Of a DNA stretch of 64,000 nucleotides, positions 1-8,409 are shown one piece after another. Where the stretch lies: NCBI RefSeq assembly GCF_000497575.1, contig NZ_APJI01000016.1, positions 62,001-126,000 of the forward strand. Direction: 5' to 3'. A program made the translations under genes and the position numbers. This DNA is from Afipia sp. OHSU_II-C1 (GTDB lineage Bacteria; Pseudomonadota; Alphaproteobacteria; Rhizobiales; Xanthobacteraceae). Position 1 is the first letter of the stretch. Each line of letters starts with the position of its first letter. The notes under the pieces were generated by a model, which had not been told where the DNA came from, made no database searches, and was given only the letters and a program-made list of their open reading frames with translations.

Positions 1-142
1 CGCCGACCATGTCGAGCATCTGCCGCCGCTGCCTTGCACGGCGCGCGAGGATCTCCGGTGACAAATCGGTCTCGACGGCAGAACGCGCCCGGCGGAAAGC
101 GCCTGTCAGTGATCCGGGGGCCGATGAAGCTGCGCCGCGCAT
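1..142 (-). CDS. Possible 5' end of an unknown protein running off the left edge
   Basis: A leftward reading frame opens with ATG at 142 and stays open to the window edge, giving about 47 residues beginning MRGAASSAPGSL. The peptide then becomes Arg/Ala/Glu-rich and looks helical. An in-frame stop lies a short way upstream, so the start cannot move far. No good ribosome binding site is visible. I do not recognise the family, and the rightward frame over the same bases is also open, so this is tentative. Confidence 0.3.
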   Translation of the reverse strand, partial: MRGAASSAPGSLTGAFRRARSAVETDLSPEILARRARQRRQMLDMVG

Positions 143-441
143 GAATTCGCCGTTGAGGGAAGCAATGCGCGACTGTAGGCGGGAAAGCCTTTAGGTTTGG
201 TATCATTGGAGGGACCTGCGGCACCGGTAAGCCCGCTGATGCACCGCGAATATCGCCATCTCCTGTATAGGTAATTAAATACCTTCGTTAGTATCTATCG
301 GTCTCATCACTTGCCCTTGTTCATGATTCAGGGGCATTTTGGCGCTCCGCCAAACCGGCAATTTCGGCAAATCGCGAAGATTTTCACCGATTTGATCGAA
401 CCCCTTTCCAGTCGCATGCGACCAACCTTGCGAGACGGCCA
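143..441. other. Intergenic leader of the ECF sigma cluster
   Basis: About 300 bases with no convincing gene. It contains an AT-rich stretch near 266-300 and then the leader of the sigma factor gene. An autoregulated ECF promoter would be expected here, but I cannot pick a convincing -35/-10 pair by eye. Confidence 0.4.
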
Positions 442-1011
442 TTGAGTGCAACCCACGCGACATCGGACGAGGTTCTGATCGGTCGCATCGCCCAAGGTGA
501 CCGGCTCGCCATGCAGGTGCTTTACGGAAGGCACCATGTACGGGTGTTTCGCTTCTCGCTGCGGCTCGTGAGGAACGAGTCCATCGCGGAGGATCTCATC
601 AGCGAGGTTTTCCTCGATGTATGGCGTCAGGCTGGCAAGTTTGAAGGCCGTTCTGCTGTCTCTACGTGGCTGTTGGCGATCACCCGGTTCAAGGCCCTGT
701 CCGCCCTCCGCAAGAGGAAGGACGCGGAACTGGACGACGAGACGGCTTCTGCGATCGAGGATACGTCCGACAATCCGGAAGTCACCGTCGCCAAGAAGGA
801 CACGAGTAATGCGTTGCGGAATTGCCTGACCGCACTTTCGCCAGAACATCGGGAGATCGTCGATCTCGTCTACTACCACGAGAAGTCCGTGGAGGAGGTG
901 GCCGAGATCGTGGGCATCCCGGAGAATACGGTGAAGACGCGCCTGTTCTACGCGCGGAAGAAATTAGCCGAGCTGCTTAAGGCAGCTGGCATAGAGCGAG
1001 GTTGGCCATGA
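442..1011 (+). CDS. ECF-type RNA polymerase sigma factor
   Basis: The 189-residue product has the normal ECF sigma-70 size and layout. Region 2 (about residues 25-90) binds core polymerase and the -10 element, and includes SIAEDLISEVFLDVW. Region 4 (about 128-182) binds the -35 element, with SPEHREIVDLVYY, the HTH segment EVAEIVGIPENTVKTRL and a basic end. The start is TTG at 442; the next ATG would remove part of region 2. The following anti-sigma gene overlaps by 4 bases (ATGA at 1008-1011), implying coupled translation. The downstream protease, OmpA-like and cytochrome-like genes suggest it governs an envelope response; that regulon is inference. Confidence 0.9.
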   Translation: MSATHATSDEVLIGRIAQGDRLAMQVLYGRHHVRVFRFSLRLVRNESIAEDLISEVFLDVWRQAGKFEGRSAVSTWLLAITRFKALSALRKRKDAELDDETASAIEDTSDNPEVTVAKKDTSNALRNCLTALSPEHREIVDLVYYHEKSVEEVAEIVGIPENTVKTRLFYARKKLAELLKAAGIERGWP

Positions 1012-1679
1012 CTGCCACGAAGCAAACCGCCGATCGGGAGCCTACGGAGCTTGAGGCCCTGTTGCCGTTCCATGCGGCTGGCACGCTCAGCCTGCGCGAC
1101 GCTCGCCGTGTCGATGAGGCGCTCGCCAGCGATCCCGATCTGGCGCGCCAGTATGCGGCGATCCAGGACGAATATGCCGAAACGATTTTGCTGAACGAGA
1201 GTCTCGGCGCGCCGTCGTCGCGAGCCATGCAGAAGCTGTTCGCCGCGATCGATGCCGAGCCTGCGCGCACAAGCGTGTCATTCAACCCTGTAATGCGGGT
1301 TGTCGGGTTCTTCTCCAGCCTGTCGCCGCGCACGTTGGCCTATGCAGGCGTTGCCGGTGCGGTTCTGGTTCTGCTGCAAGCCGGTGTGATCGGAACCGTG
1401 CTGGTGAAGGACCGCACGGGCGGCAACTTCCAGACTGCCGCATTTCCGGCCCAGTCGACGGCAGGCACCTTCGGCCTGATCCGTTTCGCGCCCGATGCGA
1501 AGGCTGACGACATCATGCAGTTGCTTAACAATTACAACGCATCCATCGTTTCGGGTCCAAAGGCCGGCATGTTCCGCATCCAGTTCGGCGACAAGGCCCT
1601 GTCGAAGCAGGACGCGGCGCAGCTGATGACGCGCCTCCAGGCCGAAAAGATCGTCAGCCTCGTTGTGAGCGCCGACTAA
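1008..1679 (+). CDS. Membrane anti-sigma factor partner of the ECF sigma
   Basis: This 223-residue protein starts at the ATG overlapping the sigma stop; a TTG two codons upstream is also possible. The N-terminal 90 residues (ELEALLPFHAAGTLSLRDAR) resemble an anti-sigma cytoplasmic domain but lack the H-x3-C-x2-C zinc motif. One membrane helix follows at about residues 110-132. The periplasmic C-terminus (about 155-223) contains FGLIRFAPDAKADDIM and ends VSLVVSAD, and looks like the small alpha/beta propeptide or inhibitor fold found before subtilases. Because the next gene is a subtilase, the tail may be a protease-sensing or inhibitory domain (inference). The anti-sigma role rests mainly on topology and gene order. 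Confidence 0.78.
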   Translation: MTATKQTADREPTELEALLPFHAAGTLSLRDARRVDEALASDPDLARQYAAIQDEYAETILLNESLGAPSSRAMQKLFAAIDAEPARTSVSFNPVMRVVGFFSSLSPRTLAYAGVAGAVLVLLQAGVIGTVLVKDRTGGNFQTAAFPAQSTAGTFGLIRFAPDAKADDIMQLLNNYNASIVSGPKAGMFRIQFGDKALSKQDAAQLMTRLQAEKIVSLVVSAD

Positions 1680-1769
1680 CCAGGCTGGCCGTCAGCCACG
1701 CAAGCCTGGGCGAAAAGGAAGATGACCCGCGCGCGGTGCTGCGCCGCCATGGATTTGCGAGGACGTCAG

Positions 1770-3257
1770 ATGATCGTGCCATTCATGAGCTTCATCCAAA
1801 AGACGCGTCTTATCCGGTCCATGCAATGGATCGCTGTCTGCTCGGTCGCTTTCTGTGTTGCGCCTCCGCAGGCATTCGCACAGTACAGCAGCATGAGCAT
1901 GCGTACCGGACCCAGCATGAATGTGGGGCCGCGCATCAACGTCAATCCGACGATCCGTTATTCGCCGAACATTCAATACGATGGGTATAGCGATCCGAGG
2001 CCACGCCCCCGCATTATGCAGGATCTCAATCAAGGGCCTCCGGACGACGACGACATGCCCCGTCGCCGCGCCAAGTCGAAGTCTGTGAAATCTGCGCCGG
2101 TCGCCATCGACAATACTTACGTGGCGAAGGAAGTGCTGATCGAGATCGACGGCAACCCGACCGATGCGCAGGCCGATCAACTCGCGCGGCGGCATCGCCT
2201 GACGCGCGTTCAGTCGCAGAGTTTCGCGCTGACCAACAGCACGTTCTTCCGGTGGCGGATCACCGACGGACGCTCGGTCGATGCCGTGGTGCGCGAACTG
2301 GTCGCCGGTGGCAACGTCAAGGCGGCACAACGCAATAACATCTTCAAGCTGCAACAGAGTGCGGCTCCGGGAGCGGCGAGGGCCGAGGGCGATCCTGTGC
2401 AGTATGCCCTCGGCAAGATGCGGTTGCCCGAGGCTCACGCGCTTTCGGTCGGTGCGGATGTGACGGTGGCCGTGATCGATTCCGGTATCGATGTGACACA
2501 TCCGGAACTGGCCGGCGTGATTACGGGGACGTTCGATGCGCTCAACAATGGCGAGGGACCGCACCCCCACGGCACCAGCATTGCAGGCGTCATCGCCGCG
2601 CACGCGCGCCTGATGGGAACGGCGCCGTCCTCACACCTGCTGGCGATCCGGGCGTTCGGCAACCAGAAGAGTGGTGCGGAAAGCACGTCATTCCTGATCC
2701 TCAAGAGTCTCGACTACGCGCTCGCAAAGAATGCGCGGATCATCAACATGAGCTTTGCCGGTCCGCACGATCCAGCCATGGAACGTGGACTTGCCGCCGC
2801 CGCGGCCAAGGGCATTGTTCTGGTGGCCGCCGCCGGCAATGCCGGGGCGAAGTCGCCGCCGCTTTATCCGGCCGCCGACCGCAACGTGATCGCCGTGACG
2901 GCCATCGACCAGTCCGACAAGCTGTTCGCTCAATCGAATCGCGGCAGTTACGTCGCGATCTCCGCGCCCGGCGTGGATATCCTGTCGCCAGCGCCTGACG
3001 GCAAGTATCAGATGTCGTCCGGCACCTCGCTGTCCGCCGCGTATGTCAGCGGCGTAGCGGCCCTGATGATTGCGCGGAATCCGGGAATCTCTGCTGCCGA
3101 TGTTCGTGCGACGCTGGTGTCGACCGCCCGCGATCTCGGGCCCAAGGGGCGCGATGATCAGTTCGGGGCAGGGCAGGCTGACGCCTTCAGTGCGGTTTCG
3201 GCGGTCGCGCCGGCCCCGATGGCTGCGGCGTCCGACAATGCCGGCGACAAGCGCTGA
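1770..3257 (+). CDS. Secreted S8 (subtilisin-like) serine protease
   Basis: From the ATG at 1770 the product is 495 residues and opens with a basic segment and hydrophobic core ending APPQAFAQ, a signal peptide. An ATG at 1722 is also preceded by a good ribosome binding site but would bury the signal. A Pro/Arg-rich linker and a propeptide-like region (about 105-200) precede the catalytic domain. The triad is visible as Asp237 in AVIDSGID, His267 in GPHPHGTS and Ser420 in SGTSLSAAYVSG, with the oxyanion Asn in AAAGNAG. It is predicted to act in the periplasm or outside the cell. Position next to the anti-sigma factor suggests the same operon or regulon; cleavage of the anti-sigma factor would be a testable role. 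Confidence 0.92.
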   Translation: MIVPFMSFIQKTRLIRSMQWIAVCSVAFCVAPPQAFAQYSSMSMRTGPSMNVGPRINVNPTIRYSPNIQYDGYSDPRPRPRIMQDLNQGPPDDDDMPRRRAKSKSVKSAPVAIDNTYVAKEVLIEIDGNPTDAQADQLARRHRLTRVQSQSFALTNSTFFRWRITDGRSVDAVVRELVAGGNVKAAQRNNIFKLQQSAAPGAARAEGDPVQYALGKMRLPEAHALSVGADVTVAVIDSGIDVTHPELAGVITGTFDALNNGEGPHPHGTSIAGVIAAHARLMGTAPSSHLLAIRAFGNQKSGAESTSFLILKSLDYALAKNARIINMSFAGPHDPAMERGLAAAAAKGIVLVAAAGNAGAKSPPLYPAADRNVIAVTAIDQSDKLFAQSNRGSYVAISAPGVDILSPAPDGKYQMSSGTSLSAAYVSGVAALMIARNPGISAADVRATLVSTARDLGPKGRDDQFGAGQADAFSAVSAVAPAPMAAASDNAGDKR

Positions 3258-3461
3258 CCATCTATCCGGCGAATTGCCGCCGGTCGCGCACGCTGAACCC
3301 GCAGCCTCCCTCCGCAAACCAACTGATGCGGGTGACGAGACCCTCGTTCCCTGCGGCCTGAATGCGGGGGGAGACCGGATGACGAAGCTGCTTTCGTTCG
3401 GCTATTCTATGAAGATACTTAATCTCGCCGCGGCGAATCGATTGCTGAACAGGAATTCTTG

Positions 3462-4082
3462 ATGAGACGCACATTGGCCTTGGCGGCAGCTTTGGCATTG
3501 CATTCCGGTTTGCTTCATGCGCAGTCGCTTGAAGACAGGATTGGAACCGCGCTGCAGTCGAAGCAGCCTTTGACGCGCAGCCTGGGCGCGACACCCGATC
3601 CGAAGGTTTCGGCAGAGCAGCAGGTCGTCGATCGCTTGCGGGCGCGATCCATAAGTGTCGAGCCAGCTCAGGCTCCGACAGCGGACGAACGGGCCCAGAT
3701 CGCGGACATCGCGCGCGACAAGCCGGCGATCGATCTCGAAATCCCGTTCGAATACGACTCCGCCGATATCAGCCCGAAGGCGGTTCCTGCCCTCGTTGCG
3801 CTTGGGAATGCGCTGTCGCGGCAGGATCTGAAGGGATCGGTATTTTTCATCAATGGCCACACCGATGCGGCGGGCGGCGCGGACTACAACCAGACACTGT
3901 CCCAACGTCGCGCGGCCTCTGTACGGCGCATGCTGATCGAGCAATACAGGCTCGCCCCGGATACCCTGATCGCGGTTGGTTTCGGCAAGGAACAGCTCAA
4001 GAATCCGGCCAAACCTCTTGGCGAGGAAAATCGGCGCGTGCAGATCGTGAACATCACCGTCCGGGCATCGACGGGCCGATAA
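3462..4082 (+). CDS. OmpA-family peptidoglycan-anchoring protein
   Basis: This 206-residue protein has a short signal peptide (MRRTLALAAALALHSG, cleavage near LHAQS). A C-terminal OmpA-like domain occupies about residues 85-205, with FEYDSADISP, the FFINGHTDAAGGADYNQTLS signature, QRRAASVRRML and ENRRVQIV near the end. The domain is known to bind diaminopimelate of peptidoglycan. There is no N-terminal beta-barrel, so it is a soluble or lipoprotein-like periplasmic anchor. It starts at ATG 3462, directly after a TTG codon, and a 204-base gap separates it from the protease. It probably belongs to the same envelope-response cluster. Confidence 0.88.
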   Translation: MRRTLALAAALALHSGLLHAQSLEDRIGTALQSKQPLTRSLGATPDPKVSAEQQVVDRLRARSISVEPAQAPTADERAQIADIARDKPAIDLEIPFEYDSADISPKAVPALVALGNALSRQDLKGSVFFINGHTDAAGGADYNQTLSQRRAASVRRMLIEQYRLAPDTLIAVGFGKEQLKNPAKPLGEENRRVQIVNITVRASTGR

Positions 4083-4163
4083 GTGTCTGAACCTGGCCAA
4101 CAGCTGGTGCGACCAATTTGCGGCGTCGATCGCCGCACAGATGTTTTTCGAGGGGACGGATTG

Positions 4164-6449
4164 ATGAGCGGGTTTCCAGGGATTGCTCTGCGTGCGGTTG
4201 GCATCGCGGTTGCGGCAGGGCTGGTTCTTGGTTCCGCGCAAACGTCGGCCGCGCAAGATACGAAAGCCAGCGACGCGGTGGCAGCGGTCGCCCCGCCGGC
4301 CGATCCGGTCGCGAAGGCCGCGTTCGACGTCCTCGACAAGCACTGCGCGCGTTGCCACCAGAACGGCAAGCTCGTGGATCGCGAGCGGCCTGCCAAGAAC
4401 TTCGGCAATGTTCTCAAGCTCGATGAAATCGCCGCCAATCCGCACTACGTTTTGCCCGGCAACCCGCTGGGATCAAAATTATTCCGGCAGATCGTCGACA
4501 AGGAGATGCCTTACGACATCTACTACGAAGGCGCCTCACATTCGCCGCCATCGGAATCGGACCTCAAGGCGCTCGAAGGCTGGATCGCCGCGCTCGGCAC
4601 AAAGGCCGTCGCCAGTTGCGAGACGCACAAGTTCGTTGAGCCTGAGGACATGGTGTCCTTGATGGTGTCGGACCTCGACAAGCAGCGGCCACAGCGCAGG
4701 GCGACGACTCGCTATCTGACGCTGACTCATCTGACCAACATCTGCGTCGATCCGGAGGCGATGAAAGTCTACCAGCAGGGAGCGGTGAAATTTCTCAACT
4801 CGCTGAGCCGCTCGTCCGATGTTGTGAAGCTCGAGACTGTCGATTCTGAAGGAAGCATCCTGCGGTTCAACCTGCTGGATCTCGGCTGGAAGGCTGCCGA
4901 CTGGGATAATGTGATTGCGGTGTATCCCTACGGTGCCGTGCCGGACAATGAATTCAGCCGCACGCTGGCCTCCGGCGCAGGGACGCCGATGTCATATGTC
5001 CGCGCCGACTGGTTCGTGTTCACGGCGTCGCAGCCGCCGCTTTATGACGTCTTGCTGCGGCTGCCGAATACTTTTCAACAGCTTGCGCGGGAGCAGGGCA
5101 TCGATGTCGAAGGCAACATCCGCAACTTCGTCGCGCAGCGTGCTGCGTTCCAGCGCTCCGGTGTCAGCCAGAACAATCGACTGATCGAACGGCATCCCTC
5201 GCGCAGCGGATTCTTTTGGACCTCGTATGACTTCGCCGGCAACCGCGATCACCAGAGCCTGTTCAGTTTCCCGCTTGGGCCAAGCGGTCCGAACGCCTTC
5301 CACCACGACGGTGGTGAGACCATCTTCAGCCTGCCGAACGGTTTTCAGGCCTATTACCTGAACACGGCCAAGGGCGACCGGCTCGACAAGGGGCCGACCG
5401 CTATTGTGCGCGATCCGTCGCGCAAGGATTTTGCGGTGACCAACGGCATCTCCTGCATGGGGTGCCATGATCAGGGCATGCGCAAAGCCAAGGATGAGGT
5501 TCGTGAACTTGTGCTGAAGGGGCGGGCCTTCCCGAAGGACGTCCGTGATGCAGTCGAAGGATTGTATCCGCCGCATGACAAGATGGACGCGCTGATCGAA
5601 GACGATGCGAAGCGGTTCGCAGACGCGATGAAGCGGGCGGGACTCGATCCGACGCTGAAATTGAACGGCATCGAGATGATCAACGCGCTTGCCAAACGTT
5701 ACGAGGACGACCTCGATCTGACGCTGGCGGCCTCCGAACTCGGTCTCAAAAAGTCCGAATTCAACGAGGGCGTCGCGGATGTCGATCAGAAGTTCAGGCC
5801 GCTTGTCCGGCGTCTTGCTCAAGGTGCCGTTCCGCGCGACCAGTTTGAAGCGGCATTTCACGAAATCGCACCGGATCTCACCGATCTTAAGGTCGTCGCA
5901 ATCAGGAACGGGCGCCAGCCAGAACAACTGGCGAGGCCGATCGTCAACAGGGACGATCTTTCCCTGACTTCGGATCAGGACAGCTATCGTCTCGGCGATA
6001 CGCCGGTCTTCACCGTCGTCTCGCCGCGCGACTGCTTCCTGACCCTGACGGATATCGATGAGCGCGGGGAGGGCACCGTGTTGCTGCCGAACACGTTCCA
6101 GCGCGATAACTTTATCAGGGCAGGCGTGCCCGTCCGCTTTCCGGGCACCGGTGCACCATTTCAGTTCCGCATGAAAGACAAGGGCTCCGAGACGGTGACC
6201 GCCGTGTGCGCGACGCAGGCCAGCGGCGGCGACCGCATCCAGCACGACTTCCAGAAGAACCAGTTCACGCCGGTACCGAATTACACCTCGGCCCTGGCGC
6301 GCTCGATTGCGGTGGAAGCAGTCAGGCCCGGTACGCCTTCGGTGGCCGGTACGACAAACGCCGGTGCGGCTGCCGTTTCCAGTCGCGAGCCTCCACCGGC
6401 TGGGTCGCGGCAGTCGCTTCGGGCCGCGATCAGGCTGCAGGTGCGTTAG
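4164..6449 (+). CDS. Secreted protein with two c-type haem motifs and a C-terminal DUF4384-like domain
   Basis: The start at ATG 4164 gives 761 residues with a signal peptide (cleavage near SAAQD); the longer upstream frame would bury it. A CxxCH motif lies at residues 61-65 (CARCH) inside a small cytochrome-like domain. A second CxxCH lies at 431-435 (CMGCH). The C-terminal part (about 610-700, SYRLGDTPVFTVVSPRDCFL then VLLPNTF) resembles DUF4384, a beta-rich domain usually joined to other secreted modules. The protein is therefore probably periplasmic and haem-bearing. The reaction is unknown. It is the last gene of the ECF/anti-sigma/subtilase/OmpA cluster, 81 bases after the OmpA-like gene. 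Confidence 0.8.
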   Translation: MSGFPGIALRAVGIAVAAGLVLGSAQTSAAQDTKASDAVAAVAPPADPVAKAAFDVLDKHCARCHQNGKLVDRERPAKNFGNVLKLDEIAANPHYVLPGNPLGSKLFRQIVDKEMPYDIYYEGASHSPPSESDLKALEGWIAALGTKAVASCETHKFVEPEDMVSLMVSDLDKQRPQRRATTRYLTLTHLTNICVDPEAMKVYQQGAVKFLNSLSRSSDVVKLETVDSEGSILRFNLLDLGWKAADWDNVIAVYPYGAVPDNEFSRTLASGAGTPMSYVRADWFVFTASQPPLYDVLLRLPNTFQQLAREQGIDVEGNIRNFVAQRAAFQRSGVSQNNRLIERHPSRSGFFWTSYDFAGNRDHQSLFSFPLGPSGPNAFHHDGGETIFSLPNGFQAYYLNTAKGDRLDKGPTAIVRDPSRKDFAVTNGISCMGCHDQGMRKAKDEVRELVLKGRAFPKDVRDAVEGLYPPHDKMDALIEDDAKRFADAMKRAGLDPTLKLNGIEMINALAKRYEDDLDLTLAASELGLKKSEFNEGVADVDQKFRPLVRRLAQGAVPRDQFEAAFHEIAPDLTDLKVVAIRNGRQPEQLARPIVNRDDLSLTSDQDSYRLGDTPVFTVVSPRDCFLTLTDIDERGEGTVLLPNTFQRDNFIRAGVPVRFPGTGAPFQFRMKDKGSETVTAVCATQASGGDRIQHDFQKNQFTPVPNYTSALARSIAVEAVRPGTPSVAGTTNAGAAAVSSREPPPAGSRQSLRAAIRLQVR

Positions 6450-6610
6450 TGCTTGGGTACCCGTGACGTCGGCAAACGTCTGTCACGAAAGTTGCATGTA
6501 TGTGTGGCACGGGTTGAGCTATCTCTTTGCCCGTTGTTTGGGTGCTGCGTGAGTCGTGGCGTTGCTTGATGTTTGTTCAGAAGTGATTTCCAGAATTTTC
6601 CGGATTCGAA

Positions 6611-6940
6611 ATGACCACCCCTGGCAATACCCAACAAGGGCGGAATGTCGTCACACGCTGGCGCATGCTCGCGGAACGACGGCTCAACTATCTGGTTGAA
6701 CTTTACGAGACGGACCGTTGGAAGGCCTATTACAGCGAGCCGGAGTTTTTGAAAGTCGTTCAGGAAGCGCGTGCAGCGCTGAAGACCTGGGAAGAACTTG
6801 CGCCTCCCGATCCGGTTCAGGACAAGCCTGTCGAGGTGGCGATGGCGCAGGCTGCAAGTTCGGCCATTCCCGCGTCGCCCTTCGCGGACATCGGGTCAGC
6901 GCACGGCGTTAAGGCCAAGAACGATCTGCGGAAAGCGTGA
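6611..6940 (+). CDS. TIGR03809-family protein
   Basis: A 109-residue protein whose N-terminal 70 residues (RWRMLAERRLNYLVELYETD, WKAYYSEPEFL) match my recollection of TIGR03809, a family of unknown function described only from the Bradyrhizobium group. The region is helical and soluble. The C-terminal 40 residues are low-complexity Ala/Pro-rich. Its 3' end overlaps the 3' end of the converging Tat-secreted repeat protein by 45 bases. The two families (TIGR03808 and TIGR03809) are known neighbours, so a shared function is likely although unknown. Confidence 0.8.
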   Translation: MTTPGNTQQGRNVVTRWRMLAERRLNYLVELYETDRWKAYYSEPEFLKVVQEARAALKTWEELAPPDPVQDKPVEVAMAQAASSAIPASPFADIGSAHGVKAKNDLRKA

Positions 6941-8266
6941 TGTCCCGTCAGCGCCGAGATCGGTTGTGACCGTCTTGGCATGATCGAGACCGACGATCGC
7001 GCCGCCTCTCGATCCGGAAATCAGGTTATTGCTGACCAGCGCGGTGCCGGCGCCCGGAACCACGGACACGCCGATGCCGACGAAGGAATTGCGCAGGACG
7101 TTGCCGGTAATTGTCACATCGCGGAGGTATTTGCCCCAGCCGGCCATGATCCCGAATGAGGGCGCACTTTCGATCACATTTCCGGTGACCGCGGCATCCG
7201 CCTCCACGACGATTCCGATGCCTGCGTCGTCGTCAGGCGCCGTGCCGATCGGGCGCTTGGGCAGGATGTTCCGGATGACGTTGCCATGGACGGTCACCAT
7301 GCGGCCGCCCTCGTTGAAATTGGCAACTGATACGCCGACCGCGCAGACATCGACGGTGTTGTTGGCGATGACCGCCCCCTCGAATACGAATTCTGAATAG
7401 AGCGCGACTTCGCGCACATTGCTGATGCTGTTGCCGGTGATCTGGATGTTCGAAGCGGAGTTGCCACGCACGGCGGAATAATCGCAGTTGCGGATGCGAT
7501 TGCCGCTGACAATGACATTGCCGGCACGAAAGGCGTTGATGGCATTGCCGTGCTGGCCAGAGCCGCCGGGACCGGCCTTGATATCATCGATGCGGTTATT
7601 GACGACGATCGTGCCGTCATCGCCAATCGCATGGCGCAGGATTTCGATGCCGTTGTCGGAAGCATCCTGAATTGTGTTTTGCGCAACCAGCAGCCCGAGC
7701 GCATCGAACGAAGTGAACGCCGTGTTCGCGGTCTTGCGAATGGTGTTGCCGCTGACTTCGCCCGCGATGCTTTCGAACCAGATGCCGTATCCGCCGCTGC
7801 CGACGATGTCGCAATCCTGCACGCGGACATCGAGTCCATTCTGGAAATGTACGAGCCCGCGCCGGTCGGCGAGCTTGATCCCGGCGCCGTCTAGCGTGAG
7901 GCCGGTGAGGGTGATGCCGCTCGCACCCTGGCTGCCGATGAGCGATGCGCCGCCGGTAAACTTGAGGACCGTTGCACCACGCACGCCGACAAGCTGGCCG
8001 CCGCTCGGCAATTTCAACGTGCCGGTCCGATAGATGCCCGGCGGTAGCGCCAGCGGCATCTGCGCGCTGGTTGCCGCATCGATGGCACGCTGAAGTGCTT
8101 TTGTCTGATCGTCGGGACTGTTCGGCCGCACCCCATACTGGGTCGCGTCACGCCCCAGTGTGGAGGTCAGCGGAGCCGCGCGCGCAGGAACAGGCGTTGC
8201 CGCCAGCGCACCTACCGCCGCGCCGGCGGCGGTGGCATTGATGAGGTTGCGGCGGCTGATGTCCAT
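6896..8266 (-). CDS. Tat-exported right-handed beta-helix repeat protein (TIGR03808 family)
   Basis: A 456-residue protein starting MDISRRNLINATAAG, a twin-arginine signal followed by a hydrophobic Ala-rich stretch ending VPARAAP. An ATG-equivalent start 11 codons upstream would place extra residues before the Tat motif, so 8266 is preferred. The body has repeats such as VSGNTIRKT, VIVSGNRIRNC, QITGNSISNV and VTITGNVLRNS, typical of parallel beta-helix (NosD/pectate-lyase-like) folds. Folded export suggests a periplasmic or extracellular carbohydrate-related role, but no catalytic residues are evident. It converges on and overlaps the TIGR03809 gene. Confidence 0.85.
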   Translation of the reverse strand: MDISRRNLINATAAGAAVGALAATPVPARAAPLTSTLGRDATQYGVRPNSPDDQTKALQRAIDAATSAQMPLALPPGIYRTGTLKLPSGGQLVGVRGATVLKFTGGASLIGSQGASGITLTGLTLDGAGIKLADRRGLVHFQNGLDVRVQDCDIVGSGGYGIWFESIAGEVSGNTIRKTANTAFTSFDALGLLVAQNTIQDASDNGIEILRHAIGDDGTIVVNNRIDDIKAGPGGSGQHGNAINAFRAGNVIVSGNRIRNCDYSAVRGNSASNIQITGNSISNVREVALYSEFVFEGAVIANNTVDVCAVGVSVANFNEGGRMVTVHGNVIRNILPKRPIGTAPDDDAGIGIVVEADAAVTGNVIESAPSFGIMAGWGKYLRDVTITGNVLRNSFVGIGVSVVPGAGTALVSNNLISGSRGGAIVGLDHAKTVTTDLGADGTSRFPQIVLGLNAVR

Positions 8267-8409
8267 GCGATGCCCGGTCTGGCTGCGTCCCAGGTTCACC
8301 TGAACGCACAGTAAGACCTAATGCAGGATTGCCGCGAACAATGCCCGCCCCCGCGGATTTGCCCGCGATTGTCGGCAGTAGGGTTAATGGAATAGAGCCG
8401 ACAGGCCGC

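Noticed and set aside
3402-4445. Open frame of 347 codons opposite the OmpA-like and haem-protein genes
   Set aside because: Shadow frame; composition unlike any protein family and it spans two clear genes.
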